DNA of 64,000 nucleotides, taken from NCBI RefSeq assembly GCF_018917435.1, contig NZ_JAHLOQ010000002.1, positions 62,001 to 126,000 of the forward strand, written 5' to 3'. A program made the position numbers and the translations under genes. Under the pieces are notes generated by a model. The model had not been told where the DNA came from and did not search any database. It was given only the letters and a program-made list of their open reading frames with translations. This DNA is from Intestinibacter bartlettii. Its GTDB lineage: Bacteria; Bacillota; Clostridia; Peptostreptococcales; Peptostreptococcaceae. Within the stretch, counting starts at the first letter, position 1. Each line of letters begins with the position of its first letter. Shown one piece after another: positions 42,132 through 50,949 of the stretch.

Positions 42132-43196
42132 TTAATTTGGTAAAAATACTGAGAATATACTCCCTTTTTTTAAAGATTTAACTTTTATATATCCGCCCTG
42201 TTTACTAACTATTTCTCTACTTAAATAAAGACCTATTCCTATTCCCTCTTCATTTGCCACATTTTGCCCTCTATAAAATCTCATAAATATTTTCGGTATT
42301 TCTTCTTCCGATATACCAATTCCCTCATCTTTTATATCAATTCTAGTAAACATTTCGTATTTTTCAGTACTTATAAAAATTGTACTTCCCTGATTTGAAT
42401 ATTTTACTGCATTTTCAATTATGTTAAATAAAGCCTCTGTAGTCCATTTTTTATCATAATTTATATTAATATCATTTTTTGCTTCAAACTCTATCTTTAT
42501 ATTTTTAATCTGTGCTTTTTTATAAAGTTGAGTAATCGCACTTAATACAGCTTCGTTTATATTTGATTTTGTTTTATGTAGACTTATTACGGAACTTTCA
42601 AGCCTAGACATCTTAATCATACTCTCTACTAAAAAACATAATTTGTCTAAAGATAAAAGTACAATTTGATTAAATTCTTTTCTCTCTTCTTCCGACAAAT
42701 CCTCATTTTGTAAAAATTCACTATACATCTTTATATTTGTAAGTGGAGTTTTTAGTTGATGTGCTATATCTGATATTAAGGATTTTATCTCATTTTTTTC
42801 ATCTTCTATCTTTTTATTTTGGGATTTTAATATATTTATTAATTTTAAAGTTTGATGTTGAAGCTTTGAAAATATGGAGTCATCTATAATTGAAAATACT
42901 TCTTTTTCTTTCATATCAGAAATAGTCGCCAGCATATCTGATAATTTTGTAAGTATATCATTCATATAATTTTTAAAAATTATCTTTTGTAGATAAAATG
43001 TCCCTAAAATAATCACAGTAAAAATTAGTGTAATTATAAATATATCGATATCATAGTTTTTAACTTTTATAAAAATTATGATATTGAATCCCATGCAAAG
43101 TAAGATTGTTACGCAGTTTAATATATTTCCTAGATTAGATATTATTTTAGTTGTATCTTTTTTTCTATATTTACTATTTTTTATTTTTTTAATCAT
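42132..43196 (-). CDS. Intramembrane-sensing (BceS-like) histidine kinase
   Basis: A 354-residue sensor kinase. Two membrane helices (about 25-47 and 53-75) are separated by only a few residues, so it has almost no extracellular sensor, a mark of kinases that receive their signal from an ABC transporter. A long linker precedes the H-box SDIAHQLKTPLTNIKMYSEF near residue 145. N-box IIENAVKYSNQGS lies near 275, and the G boxes are IKDEGIGISEEEIPKIFMRF and GIGIGLYLSREIV. It follows the response-regulator gene by three bases. The nearby FtsX-type transporter is the likely partner. Detergent-like peptide antibiotics are a usual signal for this class. Confidence 0.88.
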   Translation of the reverse strand: MIKKIKNSKYRKKDTTKIISNLGNILNCVTILLCMGFNIIIFIKVKNYDIDIFIITLIFTVIILGTFYLQKIIFKNYMNDILTKLSDMLATISDMKEKEVFSIIDDSIFSKLQHQTLKLINILKSQNKKIEDEKNEIKSLISDIAHQLKTPLTNIKMYSEFLQNEDLSEEERKEFNQIVLLSLDKLCFLVESMIKMSRLESSVISLHKTKSNINEAVLSAITQLYKKAQIKNIKIEFEAKNDININYDKKWTTEALFNIIENAVKYSNQGSTIFISTEKYEMFTRIDIKDEGIGISEEEIPKIFMRFYRGQNVANEEGIGIGLYLSREIVSKQGGYIKVKSLKKGSIFSVFLPN

Positions 43197-43199
43197 AAT

Positions 43200-43874
43200 C
43201 TATTCCCCGATTATATATCCTATCCCAAACAGCGTAATTATATATGTTGGATTTTTAGAATCATCTTCAATCTTTTTGCGTAGTCTTCTTATATTTACTG
43301 ATAAAGTATTCTCATCTACAAAATTTCCATTGTAGTCCCATAGTTTATCTAACAATATTTCCTTTGTCATGGCTTTTCCTTTATTTTTGCAAAGTATCTC
43401 TAACAATTTATACTCTGTTGCACTTAACTTAATTTCTTTATCTCTTTTATAGACTCTCTTTGCATCAAAGTCTATTTTTAAATCTCTATATATAAATAGT
43501 TTTTTAGCATTAATATCACTTCTTTTTAAGATTGCATTTATCTTAAATTTTAATACCTCTACTGAAAATGGCTTTGATATATAATCATCACAACCACTTT
43601 CAAACCCTTTTATCATATCTTCTTCTGTATCATTAGCTGTGAAAAATACAACTGGAAAATCTATATTATTTTTTATCTCTTTGCATAAATCAAGTCCGCT
43701 CCCATCAGGCAATCCAATATCTAATAATAAAAAATCAATCTCATTATTATCTATCTCTTTTTTGCCCTCTTGTTTTGTATATGCACTTATCACATTATAT
43801 CCTTCTTTTTGTAAAGCAAATGCCACCCCTTTATTTAACATTTTGTCATCTTCAATAATTAAAATATTTTTCAT
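43200..43874 (-). CDS. OmpR-family response regulator
   Basis: A 224-residue regulator: receiver domain (1-115) with acidic pocket IIEDDKML, phospho-Asp near 53 in FLLLDIGLPDGSG, Thr in FFTAND and Lys in ISKPFSVEVL; winged-helix DNA-binding domain (125-222) with KLSATEYKLLEILCKNKGKA and VDENTLSVNIRRLRKKIED. It forms an operon with the BceS-like kinase and stands 78 bases after the ABC permease gene. Likely binding site: the TGACA direct repeats, 11 bp apart, upstream of the ABC operon at 47211-47226. The start has AGGGGGG close before the ATG. Confidence 0.92.
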   Translation of the reverse strand: MKNILIIEDDKMLNKGVAFALQKEGYNVISAYTKQEGKKEIDNNEIDFLLLDIGLPDGSGLDLCKEIKNNIDFPVVFFTANDTEEDMIKGFESGCDDYISKPFSVEVLKFKINAILKRSDINAKKLFIYRDLKIDFDAKRVYKRDKEIKLSATEYKLLEILCKNKGKAMTKEILLDKLWDYNGNFVDENTLSVNIRRLRKKIEDDSKNPTYIITLFGIGYIIGE

Positions 43875-43896
43875 AAGCCCCCCTAGATACAGTAAA

Positions 43897-43943
43897 TTGC
43901 GGATTGTTTTTTAGCGTTCATTTTTAATTTTAACAATCCGCAA
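43897..43943 (-). promoter_or_regulatory. Perfect 12-bp stem-loop between the ABC permease and the response regulator
   Basis: TTGCGGATTGTT (43897-43908) and AACAATCCGCAA (43932-43943) are exact complements with a 23-base AT loop. No T-run follows on the minus strand. It may partly uncouple the transporter genes from the two-component pair or stabilise the upstream mRNA. Confidence 0.5.
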
Positions 43944-43952
43944 CACAATATT

Positions 43953-46487
43953 TTATTTGTCTATTTCTCTTAATCTATCTATAACACTCTTTTTCGTGCT
44001 GTATTTGTAGACTATTCTCGGTGTTATAGCACAAACCGCCAATATAACTACAACTAAGAAAATTAATTGATTTGTCGGGAATACAAACTGTGCATAATCT
44101 GCTAAGTTTTGTGTCAACTCAGCTATAACATATATAATTCCCATGCCAAGTGTAGATATCATACCCAAAGTTATTAAGGCATAATATAAACCTTCAAAAG
44201 TAAGCATCTTTTTGATTTGTTTCTTAGTCATTCCTACACTTTCCATTATAGCAAGCTCTCTCAATCTTGTATTGACATTTGTCACCATAACATTTACAAA
44301 ATTAAGTAGTCCGATAAATATAAATATCAATGAAACTCCTCCACCAACTACATTCATCATCATTTTGCTTTGTGTAAAGTTTTCTGATGCATCCATTTTT
44401 GCATCTATATAATTATCTCCCACCATCTCGTCTAATCTTTTCTTTATTAATTTGCTGTATTCTTTTTTGCAGTCCACTGTTATCCAATCTGTCATTTTAT
44501 TATCATCAAACTTATCCACAAGGGATTTACTTACATATATATATGGTATTCCAACTTCATTATCTCCAGTAAACTTAACATCTTTTTCGCCATTTTGTAT
44601 CATTTGAACATTCAATGTAGATTCTGCATTATTTTTTTGATTTCTCAATGTTATTTTTTCTTTTGAAAAATCATAATTTGTATTTCTATCATAGAAAAAG
44701 TTATCTATAAGTGCTAATTTTCCATCATTAAATGCTTTTATATCTATTTTATTGCCTTCTGATTTATTTATCTTTTCTATAGTCTTTTCATCTATAAAAG
44801 CAACCATAGTTGTCAACTTCTTGTGGTTACTCTTTATTTGTTTTATATAATTTGCTAATTCTTGTTTGTATGTGTCTGGATCTCCATATAGTTTATATGA
44901 ATTTTCGAGAGATGGTTTAAGTACATTTTCATTGAAATCTATCTGTAATTTGCTAAATTTTATTGCATTTACTTCTTCAACACCGTCTATATTTTCAATC
45001 TTTTTAACTTGCTTATCTATATCATCTGAACTCTTTTGAGTCATATCTACTATATCAAAATCATGTGGATAATATTTAGATAAATAATTGTCTAAGCTCA
45101 AACTATTTATAAATGTATTCACACTTAAAAATGTAACTATCCCAATAAATAATGATAAAAATACTAATACTGCTCGTTTTTTATCTCTAAAAACATTGTA
45201 CCAAGCCATTTTATATATTTTCCCACCATTAGTAGATTTTCTGTTTTTCTTTTGTTTTTTAATTTTTCTACCTGTATAATTTAAAGCTTCTGTTGGTGAG
45301 ATTTTGCTCGCTATTTTTGCAGGTTTTATACTACTTATCCATACTGTAAATAATGAAAATAATATTGTTCCTATAAATACTATCGGTGTGAAATGTGCTT
45401 TTGTAGGCATAATATCTTCATAATAACTTCCTGAGCTAAATCCCTCTAATACTGATGGTACTATTATAAATGATACTATTATCGCCAAAATTATACCGAT
45501 TGGTATTCCTATTATTGAAAGTCTTAACCCTTGACCTTTGACTATTTTCTTAATTTGCTTTGGTGAAGCGCCTATTGTTTTTAACATTCCATAAAACTGA
45601 ATATCTTTTGTTATTGCAATATATAATATATTGTAAATTAGTAAATATCCACTCAAAATCATAAATAAACTAACTACTCCAACCATAACAAAAGAAGTCA
45701 TTATAGCATTTGTCTCTGAATTTGATGTTTCGTATAAATACGTAAATTCTTGACCTTTGTCTAAATGAATATTTGTTTTTAGCATATCCGGTGCATCATC
45801 TTTTTTCATATCTTTTATATCTATACTAAGCATTCCGTTTTTTTCTAGAGATAAATCGTATTTTTGTGCGATATTTTTTGATACATATGCTAATTTATCT
45901 ATTCCCGTTCTCTTGATCATTGAATAATCTATATAAGTACCGCTTATCACAAATTCTATCATTTGTATCTTTTTATTTATATTACAATTTAATGTTATTT
46001 TGTACCCTGGTTTTACATCTTTTAATCCTAAAATATTTATTGCAGACTGTGACAACATGATTTCATTTTCTTTTTCTGGATAGTTCCCTTTTATATCGCC
46101 AACTGCTGGAGTGATTTGTTTATTCCACGCCTCTTTGTCTATATATTGAAGTTCTATACTTTGATTATGTTTCTTTAATTTATTTGAATCTACATTGCCG
46201 ACAGTAATTTGTTCTCCTATAGACTCTGTCAAATCTAAATCTTTTATTTTTGAAATTTGTTTTTGTGTTGGATTATTTAAATAAGCATTTGCTGTGCTAC
46301 CTCTATCTCTTAAATTCATAAGTTTATAATTTTTATTAAAACTTATTCCCAAAGTGAATACACACGCAAGCATAAAAGTAGTTAAAACAATAGCTATAAC
46401 TACAAAAATATTTCTTGTCTTATTGGCCTTAAGTGATCTTTTGCTTATCTTTTTTATTATCTGTTTGTTGTTATTTTCAAATTTCAT
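43953..46487 (-). CDS. FtsX-domain ABC transporter permease (large, two-repeat type)
   Basis: An 844-residue membrane protein. An N-terminal helix (~25-47) leads to an extracellular region of about 200 residues with LKDVKPGYKITLNCNINKK-like beta segments. FtsX repeat 1 follows (three helices at about 260-390, with ITKDIQFYGMLKTIGASPKQ). A cytoplasmic link comes next, then a helix (~440-460), a second extracellular region of roughly 240 residues, and FtsX repeat 2 (about 720-835, with RLRELAIMESVGMTKKQIK). This is the layout of exporters or mechanotransmission machines that act on peptides or lipids, in the MacB/LolE/YtrF wider class. It is larger than BceB (~650) and has two periplasmic-type domains. 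It overlaps the ATPase stop by one base (TAATG). Confidence 0.88.
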   Translation of the reverse strand: MKFENNNKQIIKKISKRSLKANKTRNIFVVIAIVLTTFMLACVFTLGISFNKNYKLMNLRDRGSTANAYLNNPTQKQISKIKDLDLTESIGEQITVGNVDSNKLKKHNQSIELQYIDKEAWNKQITPAVGDIKGNYPEKENEIMLSQSAINILGLKDVKPGYKITLNCNINKKIQMIEFVISGTYIDYSMIKRTGIDKLAYVSKNIAQKYDLSLEKNGMLSIDIKDMKKDDAPDMLKTNIHLDKGQEFTYLYETSNSETNAIMTSFVMVGVVSLFMILSGYLLIYNILYIAITKDIQFYGMLKTIGASPKQIKKIVKGQGLRLSIIGIPIGIILAIIVSFIIVPSVLEGFSSGSYYEDIMPTKAHFTPIVFIGTILFSLFTVWISSIKPAKIASKISPTEALNYTGRKIKKQKKNRKSTNGGKIYKMAWYNVFRDKKRAVLVFLSLFIGIVTFLSVNTFINSLSLDNYLSKYYPHDFDIVDMTQKSSDDIDKQVKKIENIDGVEEVNAIKFSKLQIDFNENVLKPSLENSYKLYGDPDTYKQELANYIKQIKSNHKKLTTMVAFIDEKTIEKINKSEGNKIDIKAFNDGKLALIDNFFYDRNTNYDFSKEKITLRNQKNNAESTLNVQMIQNGEKDVKFTGDNEVGIPYIYVSKSLVDKFDDNKMTDWITVDCKKEYSKLIKKRLDEMVGDNYIDAKMDASENFTQSKMMMNVVGGGVSLIFIFIGLLNFVNVMVTNVNTRLRELAIMESVGMTKKQIKKMLTFEGLYYALITLGMISTLGMGIIYVIAELTQNLADYAQFVFPTNQLIFLVVVILAVCAITPRIVYKYSTKKSVIDRLREIDK

Positions 46488-47161
46488 TACTTATCACCTC
46501 TTGCAATTTTCCCATCTTCAATTCTTATAATTCTATCTGCAAGTTGTGCTATTTCTTCATTGTGAGTAATCATAACAATAGTTTGGTTAAATTTTTGGCT
46601 AGTTATCTTAAGTAGTCCTATAACGTCCATGCTCGTCTTGCTGTCCAAATTTCCAGTAGGTTCATCGGCAAGAATTATCGCTGGCTTTGTTGCAATTGCT
46701 CTCGCTATAGCTACACGCTGTTGTTGTCCTCCCGACAAATTATTAGGCATATTTGTCAATTTTTTATTTAAACCAAGTGTATTTATAATTGAATCAATAT
46801 ACTCTTCATCAATCTTGACACCATCTAATTCAATCGGCAAAACTATATTTTCATATACGTTTAAAATCGGTACTAAATTATAATTTTGAAATATAAAACC
46901 TATATTTCTTCTTCTAAATATTGTCATCTCATCATCTTTCATATCCGATAATTTTTTGTTGTTTATATATACACTTCCGCTAGTTAATTTGTCCAATCCC
47001 CCTAACATGTTTAAAAGAGTCGATTTACCGCTACCAGAACTTCCTACGATTGCCACAAATTCTCCCTCATTAATTTCTAAACTTATATTGTCTAATGCTT
47101 TTACCTCATTTTCACCCTGACCATATATTTTAATCAAATTCTCAGCTTTTAATATACTCAT
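46487..47161 (-). CDS. ABC transporter ATPase of the MacB/LolD/BceA class
   Basis: A 224-residue nucleotide-binding subunit. Walker A is [19 protein letters not shown] near residue 40, the Q-loop is [20 protein letters not shown], the signature is [20 protein letters not shown] near 145, Walker B is [15 protein letters not shown] near 165, and the H-loop is [12 protein letters not shown] near 200. The TGNLDSKT ending is typical of exporters paired with FtsX permeases. It overlaps the permease start and heads the operon; GAGGTGT lies before the ATG. A direct repeat that suits the neighbouring OmpR-type regulator is upstream. Confidence 0.95.
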   Translation of the reverse strand: MSILKAENLIKIYGQGENEVKALDNISLEINEGEFVAIVGSSGSGKSTLLNMLGGLDKLTSGSVYINNKKLSDMKDDEMTIFRRRNIGFIFQNYNLVPILNVYENIVLPIELDGVKIDEEYIDSIINTLGLNKKLTNMPNNLSGGQQQRVAIARAIATKPAIILADEPTGNLDSKTSMDVIGLLKITSQKFNQTIVMITHNEEIAQLADRIIRIEDGKIARGDK

Positions 47162-47210
47162 ACTTACACCTCTATCATTTATTTTATATTTACATAATAG
47201 TAAAAACTTC

Positions 47211-47226
47211 TGACAATCTTATGACA
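47211..47226. promoter_or_regulatory. TGACA direct repeat, likely response-regulator site for the ABC operon
   Basis: TGACA at 47211-47215 and 47222-47226 (TGTCA on the minus strand), 11 bases apart. OmpR-type regulators bind such one-turn repeats. It lies 50-65 bases upstream of the ATPase start. Confidence 0.45.
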
Positions 47227-47518
47227 CTACTTAAACTTTTTGAAGACAATATTCCCGATTTTTTTATTTGTTACGTTATTTTAAATATTTTATCGACAAT
47301 ATATTCCTTTATTTTTATTTTTTGTTACCACTTGTTACCTTTTATTAAAATTATTACTATTTGATTACAATTCTTATCATTTCTAACCATTTTAATTTTA
47401 TAATGCTATAATTGTTTTTGTTAAAAGAAATAAGAAAATCTTGAGATTAAATATTAGAAAACACAACCTGTATTTAAATCCCAAGACTAAACAAATAAAA
47501 CTATTGGGGGTATTTAAA
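47227..47518. other. Spacer and leader before the SH3-repeat gene
   Basis: 292 AT-rich bases. A hairpin (47439-47448 with 47477-47486, TCTTGAGATT against AATCCCAAGA, one mismatch) lies in the probable leader. A possible -10 TATAAT occurs at 47407-47412. Nothing else was found. Confidence 0.4.
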
Positions 47519-48775
47519 ATGAAAAATAATTTTCAAAAAGTAATGGTAACTGGTCTAGCATCTATCGTTTGTGCTGGTGGTATGTCAATAGCGACATTAC
47601 CAAATTATACTGATTTAAGTTCTGCAGATACAGTTTATGCTGCTACAATAAAAGATACAGCAATGACTGCTACTGGTACAGTAAAAAGTAATGTATTCTT
47701 AAGAAAAGGACCTGGAACAAGTTATGGTAAAATTACTGTATTAACTAAAGGTTCTAAAGTTGATATAGTTGCCAAATCTTCTAATGGTTGGTATAAGATA
47801 AAATATAAAAATAGCTACGGATATACTTATAGCAGTTATATAACTGTTAAAGATTCTGATATAACTACAACTGAAACTGCTTATACAGCAACTGGTACTA
47901 CAACAACAAATCTTAATGTTAGAAAAGCTGCATCTGCTTCTTCTAAACAATTAGGTGCATTAGGTAAAGGTGCTAAAGTTGATATAGTTGCTAAAGTTTC
48001 TAATGGTTGGTACAAAATAAAATATAATGGCGGTTACGGATATGTATCTGGTACTTATGTAAAAGTTGGTTCTACTACTGAAACTCCTTCTACTACTGAA
48101 ACTGCTTACACTGCTACTGGTACTACAAAAGTAAACCTTAACGTTAGAAAAGGCGCTGGTGCTTCTTATACAAAATTAGGATCTTTGAAAAAAGGTGCTA
48201 AAGTTGATATAGTTGCTAAAACAAATGATGGTTGGTATAAAATAAAATACAATAAAGGTTATGGATATGTATCAGCTCAATACGTTACTGTAAAATCTAG
48301 CGGTACTGAAACTCCTTCTACACCTACTGAAACAGCTTACACTGCTACTGGTACTACAAAAGCAAACCTTAGAGTAAGAAAATCTAACTCTACTTCTTCA
48401 GCAACATTAACTACTCTTAAAAAAGGTGCTAAAGTTGATATAGTTGCTAAAACAAATGATGGTTGGTACAAAATAAAATACAATAAAGGTTACGGATATG
48501 TATCAGCTCAATATGTTACTGTAAAATCTACTGGTACTGAAACTCCTTCTACACCAGAAGTTAAATATCCAGCAGACGTTGTAGCTAACCATGCAGTATA
48601 TATCAGAAGTGCTGCTAGCGTTAAAAACAGTAAAGTATTAGGTCAAATAAATAAAGGTGAAAAAGCTACTGCATTAGAAAAAACTAGTCAATATTGGTAT
48701 AAAGTTCAATTTACAACTAAAGACGGTAAAGTATTAGTTGGATACGCTTCTAGCCAATATTTAGATATAAAATAG
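47519..48775 (+). CDS. Secreted protein with five bacterial SH3 repeats
   Basis: A 418-residue exported protein. The signal peptide (KNNFQKVMVTGLASIVCAGG then a long tail) is probably cut near VYAA at about residue 42. Five SH3b domains follow (about 48-110, 121-180, 195-260, 270-340, 350-418), each with the pattern xLxVRK...G...KGAKVDIVAK...GWYKIKY...GYV. Thr/Ser/Pro-rich linkers (ETPSTPTETAYTATGTT) join them. Repeats three and four are nearly identical in protein and DNA, a sign of recent copying. Such SH3b domains bind peptidoglycan or surface ligands; no enzyme domain is attached. The ATG at 47519 has GGGGG nine bases upstream, so a longer in-frame start is rejected. A strong terminator follows. 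Confidence 0.88.
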   Translation: MKNNFQKVMVTGLASIVCAGGMSIATLPNYTDLSSADTVYAATIKDTAMTATGTVKSNVFLRKGPGTSYGKITVLTKGSKVDIVAKSSNGWYKIKYKNSYGYTYSSYITVKDSDITTTETAYTATGTTTTNLNVRKAASASSKQLGALGKGAKVDIVAKVSNGWYKIKYNGGYGYVSGTYVKVGSTTETPSTTETAYTATGTTKVNLNVRKGAGASYTKLGSLKKGAKVDIVAKTNDGWYKIKYNKGYGYVSAQYVTVKSSGTETPSTPTETAYTATGTTKANLRVRKSNSTSSATLTTLKKGAKVDIVAKTNDGWYKIKYNKGYGYVSAQYVTVKSTGTETPSTPEVKYPADVVANHAVYIRSAASVKNSKVLGQINKGEKATALEKTSQYWYKVQFTTKDGKVLVGYASSQYLDIK

Positions 48776-48827
48776 TTAATACTATATAAATATAATAATT
48801 CCCTTATATTATATAAATCTATAAAAC

Positions 48828-48870
48828 AAAGCTCCCCTCTAAGTTTAACTTAGAGAGGAGCTTTATTGTT
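48828..48870. terminator. Bidirectional terminator
   Basis: AAAGCTCCCCTCTAAGT (48828-48844) pairs with ACTTAGAGAGGAGCTTT (48848-48864) with one mismatch; ATTGTTTTTT follows on the plus strand. It serves the SH3-repeat gene and the convergent gene at 48901. Confidence 0.88.
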
Positions 48871-48900
48871 TTTTATATTAACTAATGAGGATTATCTATC

Positions 48901-50856
48901 TTATTTACGGAATAAGTTTAATAATTTTTGCCAGAAGTTAAGTTCTTCTTCTTTTTGTTCTTCTACTTTAACTTCTTCTTTTTTAATAGCTTCAGTTTTT
49001 ATTACGAATTGTACTGAATCTACATCTGTGTTTTTGTCTGATACGAATGATTCTACTTCAAAATCTCCACCTGCAAAACTTTCTATCATAGAATCTACTT
49101 CTTCATCTACTTTTTTATCAAGACCTGATGTTTCTTTTTTGAATTCACCAGTTCCATCAGTAAGTTCTGTTGTTCCTTTATATAAGCTGTTAGTTCCGCT
49201 TACTAAGTCAAGAGCACCTTGATAAACTTGACCATATCCTTCAGTTATCTTGCTTACTGCACCTGTGTATTCTTTTATTCCACTATCTAAAACTGCATAG
49301 TTGTCAGTTAATTTGTTTATTCCACTTTTTAATTGAGTCATGTTTGCCATTAAGTTGTTTAATGAAGAAACTAACCCTTGTATACTCTCGTCAAATTTTT
49401 TGTAGTTACTTTGTAATGATAATGCACCACTCATTAAAGTAGTTTGCCCAGAAGATGTACTCATTTGTGCACTTATTCCACTTATAAGTTGGGCACTTCC
49501 TGCTATATATGTCGCATCTGCTTTTAATAATGTTTCTACAGATATTAATTTACCTGCTGTTTGTACATATTGTGTAACTGCTGCTGTGTTTCCTGCTGTT
49601 ACTTGTGCATATAATGCTGCAGCTTCTTGGTTACCTGATTGAGATAATTGAGCTAATTTGCTTATTACAGCTTGGTTTCCACCTGTAGTATAAGCACTGT
49701 ATAATGCTCTTTGAGTGCTAGTAACTCCTAAAGATTGTAAAGCTGCTTGGTTTTTTTGTGCTAATTCTGCACCACTATTTAACCCAGCGTTTGCTAAACT
49801 ACTATTGTATTGGTTTATGCTAGAATTTACAGTTTGTAATCCACCTACTAAGCTGTCTATTCCACCTTTTATACTAGTAGATGCTGCTGATAATTGTTTT
49901 AAATCATCTGCTGAAGTTGATACATTATTAAGTGATGATTGTATTGTTTTTAATGCACTTAAAACTTCACTAGAACCACTAGTTAAACTAGATGATTTTG
50001 AGTTTAATTGATTTAATCCATCTTGTATAGTTTTGATTCCATCTGCTAAAGAAACTGCTCCAGTATTTAATTGATTAGCACCATCATTTAATTCATTAGC
50101 ACCGTTATCTAAATCATTAACTGCATCTTGTAATGTTGTAAGTTGTTCAGTTAAAGCTGATACATCTATAGAATCACTGTCTAAACCTAAGTTTAAGTTG
50201 ATTCCGTTTACTTGGATTCCACTCATTTCGAAATCAGTTACATCTGTTGATATTTCTATTTCTTTTTCATTTCCAGGTAATATTGTATAAGTAAGTTGTT
50301 TTAAGCTACCTACATTAGCCATAGTAGCACTTTCACTTACTATGTTTTTGCATAAGTTTGTATCTAATTGAAGAACTGTTTGTAATGCGTAGTTATCGAA
50401 GAAATTCTTTTTACAGTTTTCATTTTTCTTTATAGAAATTGTTATTTCTAATTTACCGCTTTTACCAGCTAGTTCTTCTGCTTTGTATTCTTTTCCATCT
50501 AATTTGTATTTTACGTTTATATTCCATGGCATCTCAGTGTTTGATTTCATGATACCTTGGTAGTATAATTCGTCCCCTGAGTTGTCTATTGTTATTTTTC
50601 CATTTGAATATTTTATTTCATCACTTGAAGTCATGTTTTTTACTTCGTCGTAATTTCCGTAGTCAACTATATCTTTATCTTTAAATATGTTTACTGCATA
50701 TATTTTTTCTATCTCACCAGAAGTAGTTAAATTTGCATAAATTACTTCTTCCTTTTCACTTGATTTTGTAGCTGCTAATGCAACTGATGTAAATGCACTA
50801 GAACCGCATATTGCTCCAGCCATCGCAACTGCAATGATTTTATTGTAATTTTTCAT
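48901..50856 (-). CDS. Secreted coiled-coil protein, YhgE/Pip-like, partner of an MMPL transporter
   Basis: A 651-residue protein with a signal peptide (IIAVAMAGAICGSSAF, probable cleavage after ALAA). Residues ~35-240 form a beta-rich domain. From about 240 to 590 it is a long helical region with repeats of the style DLDNGANELNDGANQLNTGA and SLADGIKTIQDGLNQLNSKS, as in YhgE/Pip proteins. A charged C-terminus with KKEEVKVEEQKEEELNFWQK ends in a short amphipathic segment (LLNLFRK). It is not followed by the usual C-terminal ABC-2 membrane domain of YhgE. It lies 93 bases after the MMPL gene in the same direction and probably extends that pump across the wall. The ATG at 50856 is favoured (AGGAGA nine bases upstream). 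Confidence 0.7.
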   Translation of the reverse strand: MKNYNKIIAVAMAGAICGSSAFTSVALAATKSSEKEEVIYANLTTSGEIEKIYAVNIFKDKDIVDYGNYDEVKNMTSSDEIKYSNGKITIDNSGDELYYQGIMKSNTEMPWNINVKYKLDGKEYKAEELAGKSGKLEITISIKKNENCKKNFFDNYALQTVLQLDTNLCKNIVSESATMANVGSLKQLTYTILPGNEKEIEISTDVTDFEMSGIQVNGINLNLGLDSDSIDVSALTEQLTTLQDAVNDLDNGANELNDGANQLNTGAVSLADGIKTIQDGLNQLNSKSSSLTSGSSEVLSALKTIQSSLNNVSTSADDLKQLSAASTSIKGGIDSLVGGLQTVNSSINQYNSSLANAGLNSGAELAQKNQAALQSLGVTSTQRALYSAYTTGGNQAVISKLAQLSQSGNQEAAALYAQVTAGNTAAVTQYVQTAGKLISVETLLKADATYIAGSAQLISGISAQMSTSSGQTTLMSGALSLQSNYKKFDESIQGLVSSLNNLMANMTQLKSGINKLTDNYAVLDSGIKEYTGAVSKITEGYGQVYQGALDLVSGTNSLYKGTTELTDGTGEFKKETSGLDKKVDEEVDSMIESFAGGDFEVESFVSDKNTDVDSVQFVIKTEAIKKEEVKVEEQKEEELNFWQKLLNLFRK

Positions 50857-50949
50857 ATAACGCACTCTCCTATTTTATCAAGTTTAAATCTATTTTTATT
50901 AACTTAAATTCATCTTTAATCTTAGGTTAGTTAAACCAAGGAAAAATCC

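Noticed and set aside
48100-48545. CRISPR-like repeats, because of repeated identical segments
   Set aside because: They are in-frame coding repeats of SH3 domains with no spacer pattern.
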